Origin: Entoloma clypeatum
Taxonomy: Eukaryota > Basidiomycota > Agaricomycetes > Agaricales > Entolomataceae
Reading direction: 5' to 3'
NCBI GenBank assembly: GCA_963565915.1
Contig: OY751496.1
Span: forward strand, 1,922,001-1,986,000
Length of the DNA: 64,000 nt
The translations under genes and the position numbers were made by a program. The number at the start of each line of letters is the position of its first letter. Position 1 is the stretch's first letter. The notes under the pieces were generated by a model, which searched no databases, was not told the origin of the DNA, and saw nothing but the letters and a program-made list of their open reading frames with translations. This document shows positions 57,975-64,000 of the stretch, in pieces.

Positions 57975-58140
57975 GGGAGTGTCCAGAGCGCTCTGGAGCT
58001 TCATAGTGCTGTAGCGAAGGGTTATGATTTGAGAGTGCTCTGTAGCAACCTGCCATCACTCTGTAGCACTCTGTAGCAAGCTGCCATCACTCTGTAGTGC
58101 TACAGAGCAACCTCTCATGACTATGTATCACTACAGACTG
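57975..58140. repeat. Degenerate tandem repeat rich in CTGTAGC
   Basis: Units of about 20-25 bp built on CACTCTGTAGC and CAACCTGCCATCACTCTGTAG repeat with variation. A related style (CTAC-rich) recurs at about 59,700-59,900, on the other side of the foldback element. Confidence 0.55.
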
Positions 58141-58253
58141 TGTTTCTTCAATGCTATGAATTGCCATAATATTGGCTCATTCATCAGATTCACTTGTAAC
58201 ACACGAAAGTGGTAGTATCAAAAATCATTTCCATTTGAAAGCAAATTCTACAA

Positions 58254-59618
58254 GGCTATGAAAATGAAAAGAGATACCGAATGTCACGCCAAACCCAAGA
58301 CAAGTCCCCCCCGCCCCACACGTCCCTCAACGGTACATTGCCGTGCATCCCTTGGTGGGCATTGCCATGTCCTCGGGGCCTATTCGCATGTCCCACTGGA
58401 GAAAACTCCCCCTGCCCCAAGTGTCCCTCAGTGGTGCATTGCCATGTTCGCTTGTGCCTTATTCACATGTCCTGCCCTTCACCCCGCCGTTCTTCTGCGG
58501 TGACCGTCTCAGTACCCCTCCCCACCACCCCCACCACCATTGTGTTCTCCGTTAGTGTGATGGGCATGCCATGTCCCATGTCATCCCGTGTTCTTAGGCC
58601 CCACGCGTCCCTCGGCAGGCATAGCCACAATTCCTTGCGCCCTCACATGTCCTGCCCTTCCCCCCGCCGTTCTTCTGCTGTGGTCATTGCAGTAGCCCTC
58701 CCCCCACCGTCGCCCACCGCCATCGTGTTCTCCTTCATATGTCCCCTGCTGTTCTGTTAGTATGTGTGGTGTGGCACAGTGGGGTGCTCACCGGTAGTGT
58801 GGCCTGCACAGCCGTCATGCGAACAGAGAGAGGAGGGGTTGACGAAGAGGATGGGGGGAGGGATCAGACGCGAGGGTGATGGAGGAAGGGAGTTAAAGGG
58901 ATGTTGATGGACTTTGGCCATTGTTCAACTTTCGGACGTTGCCGGGGTCGGCAAGTTCCGGTCATGTGGCCGAAAGTTGAACAATTGCCAAAGTTCAACA
59001 TCCCTTTAAGTCCCCCCATCTCCCTCGTGTCTGCTCCCTCCCCCCCTCCTCGTCAAACCCTTCTCTCTTCATTCACATGACGGCTGTGCAGGCCGCACTA
59101 CTGGTGAGCACCCTGCTGTGCCACACACCACACATACTGACAGAACACAACAGCGGTGGGCGACGGTGGGGTGGAGGGCTGTTGCAATGGCCACAGCAGA
59201 AGAACGGCAGGGCGAAGGGCGGGACATGCACGAGAACATGTGAGGGTGTGAGCGAACGTGGCCACGCCTGCCGAGGGATGTGTGGGGTGGGACATGTCTA
59301 AGAATGGTGGGGGAAAGGGCGGTACATGTACAAAAACGGCAGGGGAAAGGGCGGGATATGCACGAAAACGGCGGGACATACGAGGGCGCGAGGGAACGTG
59401 GCCACGCCTGCCGAGGGACGCGTGGGGCACATGCCTAAGAACGGCGGGATGGCGCGAGGGGACGTGGCGAGGGTGGGGGACAGCACCCTGCTGTGCCACA
59501 CCCGTCACACTAACGGAGAACATGATGGCGGTAGGGAGGGGAGGGGGGAGGGGGGAGGACAAGGAGCATATGTACATCACTCTTTGCACATTTTTCAATG
59601 AGGGCCCTCATTTTCATA
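58254..59618. mobile_element. GC-rich foldback element with long inverted arms
   Basis: The left arm (58254-58935) and right arm (58970-59618) are imperfect reverse complements of several hundred bases around a spacer at 58936-58969. The inner arms pair closely: AAAGGGATGTTGATGGACTT with CAAAGTTCAACATCCCTTT, and GTTCAACTTTCGG with CCGAAAGTTGAAC. Farther out, GTGTGGTGTGGCACAG pairs with CTGTGCCACACACCACAC. ATGAAAATGA and TCATTTTCAT mark the outer ends. The left arm also has a tandem duplication of about 175 bp (CACATGTCCTGCCCTTC at about 58,470 and 58,645). The GC-rich arms stand out from AT-rich flanks. No protein is supported. Confidence 0.7.
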
Positions 59619-62600
59619 TTGTAATTCATGTGCTTTTTTGTATTCTCGTGCTATTCAGATGCATTTGGATGTATGAAAACCCAAGCATGAGGACTGATTG
59701 GTGAGTATGGCTTACTAGGTTACTATGATGATATGGCAGTTCTATGTTATGAAGTATTACAAGGCTATGGCTTACTAGAGTACTACAATACTTAGGCAGT
59801 TCAAGACTACATCTTGCTACATCATGCTACAGCCCTCAGTTACACTGCTATAACATGCTATGGCACTACACCACACTACATGTTTGGGAGTGTTTGCTAC
59901 AGTTTGCTATGAGCCCAAATCAGAGTTTGCTGATGAGTGTCAGCAGTGATACCTCATCAGTACATTGATATACCCAATTACTGACCTCAATTCTTCCATG
60001 TCCATGACTCTCCCAAACGGGAACAAGGATTCCGACCTTGCTGCCCCTTCATCCTGGGCATGTCCTGGATGGTCAGAGTCAGAGGTTGTCAACACGATCC
60101 GTTTCACTATGGGGTATGGGCCCGATCCAAACGCTTCATCATCCTGGCTCGGCATAGTTCCAATCTTCCTTCAGAAACTCCAACTCCACTCCCAACACTG
60201 CCCCTGTACCGACAGTGGCAGCCTCTCTTTACTCCACTCCCTCCTCCAGTAATATATCTCCTTCACTCCAAGCCACCTCCCAAAATGGGTGGACAAGAAT
60301 ATTTGCCAGGCACATGCCATCAGGAAAACCCTATATGTGTTAATATACCCAATGTAGAATTAAAAATGCAGAAATGGAACTTAATAGTTGTAAATCTGGC
60401 CAAAAGTGCGCTATATACACTAATTGATCCATTGAACCAAAATGAGAGTCTATTGGAGTTCGGCCGTTCCATCCAGTTCCAATGGAATAACATTTTACAC
60501 ACATTTTCATCAATGGTGTATCAACATACAACTTACGGACATCCAATGAATCATTATATGCATATAATTGAATGCCATTTCATTTCACGCCATTGGATGT
60601 TGAACACAGAATCAGATTTTCATTTCATGCGAAGATACAAACGAGCGACAGAGTAGTAAACGAGTGGTAAATGATTCCGCATTAGCGAATACTCCTGCAT
60701 CATCACGGTCAGGTAACACTGTAGATGATTATCGAGGGCACGGCCAACCAATGCATGTACCCGTTGAAGGATTAGACTGAGCTCAAACAGAGCCACCGAT
60801 TCACTCACAGTGGCCGCGATGAGGCAGAGCATCGATGCGGGAACCTCCAACTTCGAATCGCATGGCTCCTTCCCCATGTTTGATGTGAGACACAAGGCGG
60901 AGCGCTCCGCAATTGATCCTGCAAGGAAGCAATCTTGAATGCTTGAGACGATGACGGGGTGGTTGAATGGTCTGGTGCGTGGAGTAAAGCCACCCTGAGA
61001 GTATAGGATGATTGACAATGAGTGATATATAGAGGTTAACTTTGACTTCGTCAGGACGTACTGGGGAATGGGGTATACTTATGTGTATGAGCTTCTTGAT
61101 GATCTCATTGACGTTGCTAGATTTTTGCCAACCGAATCAGCCAAGGGAATAAACAGGCCGTAAAGAACAAGATACCATTATGTACAGCTGTGGTGAACAT
61201 GGGGGGATGCGGGAGAGAAAGGTGGTGGTTGTGGAAGAAGAGGGAACAAATACGTCGCAACACACACTCAGCATGAATCAGAACATAACGATAATCACAA
61301 GGATTCACCGTTTCTAGGCAGCGGTCTCCAACAACGACACAAATCGACGATCAATCGAGCAACGCCCAACTTCGCCCATAAGTACAGCCTGGGTTATGTA
61401 CTTCAACAAGCGGGACACCTCCACATTGTAGCCAAGTACTCATTTCCATCGCTCTATAGAGGGTACTGTAGGGCCCAAACCAGCATCGTGTTGCTGATTT
61501 TTGTACACTAGTTTGCCATGAATTATTTCCACTTTTTCTCCCAATTATTTCGCCGTACTTCATCCAATTATTGTGGATAATGTTGGGATGAATTAACAAT
61601 TGAATTACTCCTAGAAAAATCATGAAAGTGAGGTGCCATCACACCCAAAAGTGCATCACTGAACACCGGTTAGAAAGGGCCCATGCTAGTGCAGTCACAT
61701 TTGACAACATTTGAACCTCAGTGTTGCCTCAGTGTATGCATCGGAGCACTAACTAGTCCATCTGACGAATTGACATTCCATTTGGTCCATTGCATGACCA
61801 TTAACACGAGATTTACAAATCAGGGTTTTCCCGATGGCGCACGAGAGGGTGATACTTTCCCGAAAGTACTGTAGGTTTGAGATCCCTGGATATGTTGGCG
61901 ACGAGGTCATCCAGCCGCGAGTTGATGTCAAGAGCAAGGTTAGACATAGACTTGTGAAAGTCCTTTATATTAAGTATGGATTATTAGGAGGTGATCGAGA
62001 TACCATAGGTGAGACTAACTGCCGCGGTCCCGAACAAGACATTAGTCTCACTCAATTCTTCGATGGATTATTTTCTAGAGGACACATATGGCACACAACC
62101 AGAACAGCGGTGTTGGTCGATGCTGTGTGGCGCTCGACGCAGTGGCATTCGGAAATTTGACTGTGCGCCGTCAATACAGTCGATTCGAGCGCCGACGGAA
62201 AACCTCATCAGTTTGGATGCGGTTGCACTTCGATCACAAAATAATCCATCGAAATAATCCAGATCTGAGTGAGACATAATATATTTGCTTTGTTCATCCT
62301 GAAAATCATTCATGAGCTTGAGCCTGTGTCAAAAAGCAAGACAGGCAGGCAGAATAGGCCCTTCAGGCTCATTCTCCTGATTCCCTGCCGCCCTCCTCTC
62401 CTTTCATGGAGGAAGCTGCTCCTTCATGCCCCTAGTAAGATTCCCGAGCCGCGTAATAACGCATGCTGGCATTTCGGCATATTGAGACGCGACGTGACGG
62501 GTTTTTGACGTGAAAAGTGAATATTAATATGCTCCTCAACTATGTGTAATTTCTATAATCGGACTTTTGTACACAACTCTATCAATGACCATCTATCAAT

Positions 62601-62896
62601 TGTTCAGCCCTGATGAGGGCGAAAGTACTTAGATCTCGCGTAGTTTTGTCCGCCGAATTGATGGATGACCATTTCATCCTCAATCTTCGAGACCAATCAA
62701 CCCTTCTTTCAATACATACAACACCGTTGTCATAATTTACTCGTGCCGTGCAATGGTCCATGTGGATGCGGGGTATAGACTAAACGATACAGAAAGAAAA
62801 AAGCAATGATATAGAATGCCAGTCTACGGCGACAGCAAAATGACTGTTCGGATGTAACTGACGGAAAAAGTCAAGTATACGCTATAGATCCGCGAT
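59619..62896. other. About 3.3 kb without a supported gene
   Basis: Contains CTAC-rich degenerate repeats at about 59,700-59,900. Several unrecognised frames follow, the longest on the plus strand at 60,060-60,656 (ending FHFMRRYKRATE) and on the minus strand at 60,620-61,018. None has a domain or a convincing exon chain. Old transposon debris is likely but unproven. Confidence 0.4.
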
Positions 62897-64000
62897 CTAG
62901 CTCCACCAGCCCTCTTCGCTCAACGATTGGACAAAGGCCGCACTCGCGACTCTCGGAGTAGGTGCACTGATTTCAGGTGAGCGCGTCATATACGAGAGGC
63001 CGAGCGCATTACCAAGACCATCGCGTCTATGGTTCTCAAAGCCCTCCCCCGTCGTTGCCGCGGCGGGCACAGCCTCTTGCTGCTGCCGTGACGGCTCATA
63101 TCGCCTATGATATCTCGCCCGAGAAGCCGCCTGGGCCTGAGGCCGCGACGACCGACCCGAAGGCTCTACAGGCGGCGCATGCTGAGGTGGAGCACCTTGT
63201 GACAGTCTCGATGGGTAAGTTCCGTGGCGCCGATCTGGGGGTTGTTGATGGTCGTGCTGAGGCGGTCGTGCAGTCGCCGCGGTCGAAGCGGATCGCAATG
63301 ACGTCCTCCTCGCACGCGGCGTCGCGTTGTCGTGATTCCTATCCTCCACGCCTTCTTCACGACGGAGCCGCTGCCGGTCCTCAGGCACGAGCTGGACAGC
63401 CTCAACTCCAGTCGTTAGCGACTCAATGGAGTACGCCACGCTCGTCCGCTGACCGCCCACGTCATCGTCCCCGAAAGAATGGAGCCGTAGGTCGCGGACG
63501 CTCCGGATCTCGTCGGGCCGCTGGAAAAGCATGTCCTCCGTGACGGGGAGCCGTGAGGGCGAGATCGGATTCATGGTGTTCACGGTTCCCCAGGACGACA
63601 GGCTGGCGAGACTCACTCGGTTAGGATCACCTGCATTCGGGGGTGAGGATTGTTGTGTGGTGATCCCTGCCGATTGACGACGCAGGCCAGAGACCCGTCC
63701 AGCAACAGGTGATGGAATATATGCAGTGGTGGGTGACTCGGTCGCGACCGTCGTCGAGATAGGTTGGGTGGCCCTGCGTCGGGAGGGACGGCCGGGAGTC
63801 GAAGAGGGAGTTGTGTTTGATGAGGGTAGTGGCACAGTTGTTAACGCAGAGTTGAACGGGGGAGCAGACGGAGGAGTTGCCTCGGTTAGACGGTATGACA
63901 TCGAAGAGGTTCTATGCACAGGCGGTATTGTTGGAATAGTCGAAGTAGCGGGGAGGGGCGCAGTCAATGGCATAGCAGCCTGCTGCTGCGTCACCGGTGA
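62897..64000 (-). CDS. C-terminal part of an unrecognised disordered protein, gene continues beyond the right edge
   Basis: Uninterrupted minus-strand frame from the window edge to the stop at 62897. The product is rich in Pro, Ser, Thr, Arg and Gln: VHRTSSMSYRLTEATPPSA, a basic stretch PGRPSRRRATQ, then VSLASLSSWGTVNTMNPISP, FQRPDEIRSVRDLRLHSFGD and many Arg-rich runs. It ends VQSLSEEGWWS. No catalytic domain is visible, so this looks like a low-complexity tail of a larger protein. The GC-rich codon use and length favour a real gene over chance. A competing plus-strand frame at 62,977-63,543 is likely its shadow. Confidence 0.5.
   Translation of the reverse strand, partial: SPVTQQQAAMPLTAPLPATSTIPTIPPVHRTSSMSYRLTEATPPSAPPFNSALTTVPLPSSNTTPSSTPGRPSRRRATQPISTTVATESPTTAYIPSPVAGRVSGLRRQSAGITTQQSSPPNAGDPNRVSLASLSSWGTVNTMNPISPSRLPVTEDMLFQRPDEIRSVRDLRLHSFGDDDVGGQRTSVAYSIESLTTGVEAVQLVPEDRQRLRREEGVEDRNHDNATPRARRTSLRSASTAATARPPQHDHQQPPDRRHGTYPSRLSQGAPPQHAPPVEPSGRSSRPQAQAASRARYHRRYEPSRQQQEAVPAAATTGEGFENHRRDGLGNALGLSYMTRSPEISAPTPRVASAAFVQSLSEEGWWS

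Noticed and set aside
59098..59598. 166-residue minus-strand frame in the foldback arms
   Set aside because: It is a Pro/His-rich translation of the palindromic GC-rich arm and its mirror frame occurs in the other arm, so it is not evidence of a gene.
57975..59900. CRISPR-like array
   Set aside because: The repeats are degenerate tandems and inverted arms without regular unique spacers, in a fungal genome.
60060..60656. 198-residue plus-strand frame
   Set aside because: No recognisable motif; composition changes along the frame and no supporting exons. Left as possible transposon debris.
62977..63543. 188-residue plus-strand frame
   Set aside because: Opposite the longer open minus-strand frame that reaches the window edge; GC-rich codons produce shadows on the other strand.

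Overview
The window looks like nuclear DNA of a filamentous basidiomycete, probably an Agaricomycete. Genes are split by many 45-70 bp GT-AG introns, single-copy eukaryotic housekeeping genes sit close together, and a dense nest of fungal LTR retrotransposons interrupts them. No tRNA, rRNA or CRISPR locus was recognised. Gene models below were assembled by eye from frame continuity and splice signals.

Positions 1-29,800 form the gene-rich left half. In order: the 5' part of an ABCC/YOR1-type transporter (minus), an F-box/LRR relic, a secreted GPI-anchored X325/Bim1-like copper protein, geranylgeranyl diphosphate synthase, an F-box/LRR-like gene (minus), the mRNA-export factor GLE1, triosephosphate isomerase, a SET-domain gene next to a decayed paralogue, a LINE remnant, Sec61 beta (minus), a RING/coiled-coil protein and a VAMP7-like R-SNARE (minus). 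These are mostly unrelated housekeeping functions (glycolysis, isoprenoid supply, nuclear export, ER translocation, membrane fusion), not a cluster. Several carry unusual exons: an 11-nt micro-exon in the ABC signature motif, a 4-nt micro-exon in the RING gene, a 9-nt first coding exon in the SNARE gene, GC-AG introns in TPI and the SNARE, and a stop-free 57-bp intron hidden in the SET reading frame.

Positions 29,900-56,025 are a repeat nest resolved here by target-site duplications. Two small inverted-repeat elements abut; one holds a solo LTR (TSD CAAAT). Next to them lies element A, a roughly 6.1-kb Ty3/gypsy chromovirus on the plus strand (TSD GTCAG) with a Tf1-like self-priming signature. 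Its gag is split by element B, a minus-strand Ty3/gypsy element of about 14 kb native length with 1,279-bp LTRs. B itself holds a copia element (C) with an assembly gap, and two solo LTRs (D and E) with perfect TSDs. B is the most interesting object: between its integrase and its 3' LTR it carries two intron-containing genes in antisense orientation, one encoding a cysteine-rich, zinc-finger-like protein.

Positions 56,026-64,000 are gene-poor. They hold palindromic and tandem repeats, a GC-rich foldback element of about 1.3 kb, and at the right edge the C-terminal part of a disordered protein gene (minus). In A and B, eight premature stops examined are all TGA, and at least two lie where the family has arginine, which suggests C-to-T decay at CGA codons.
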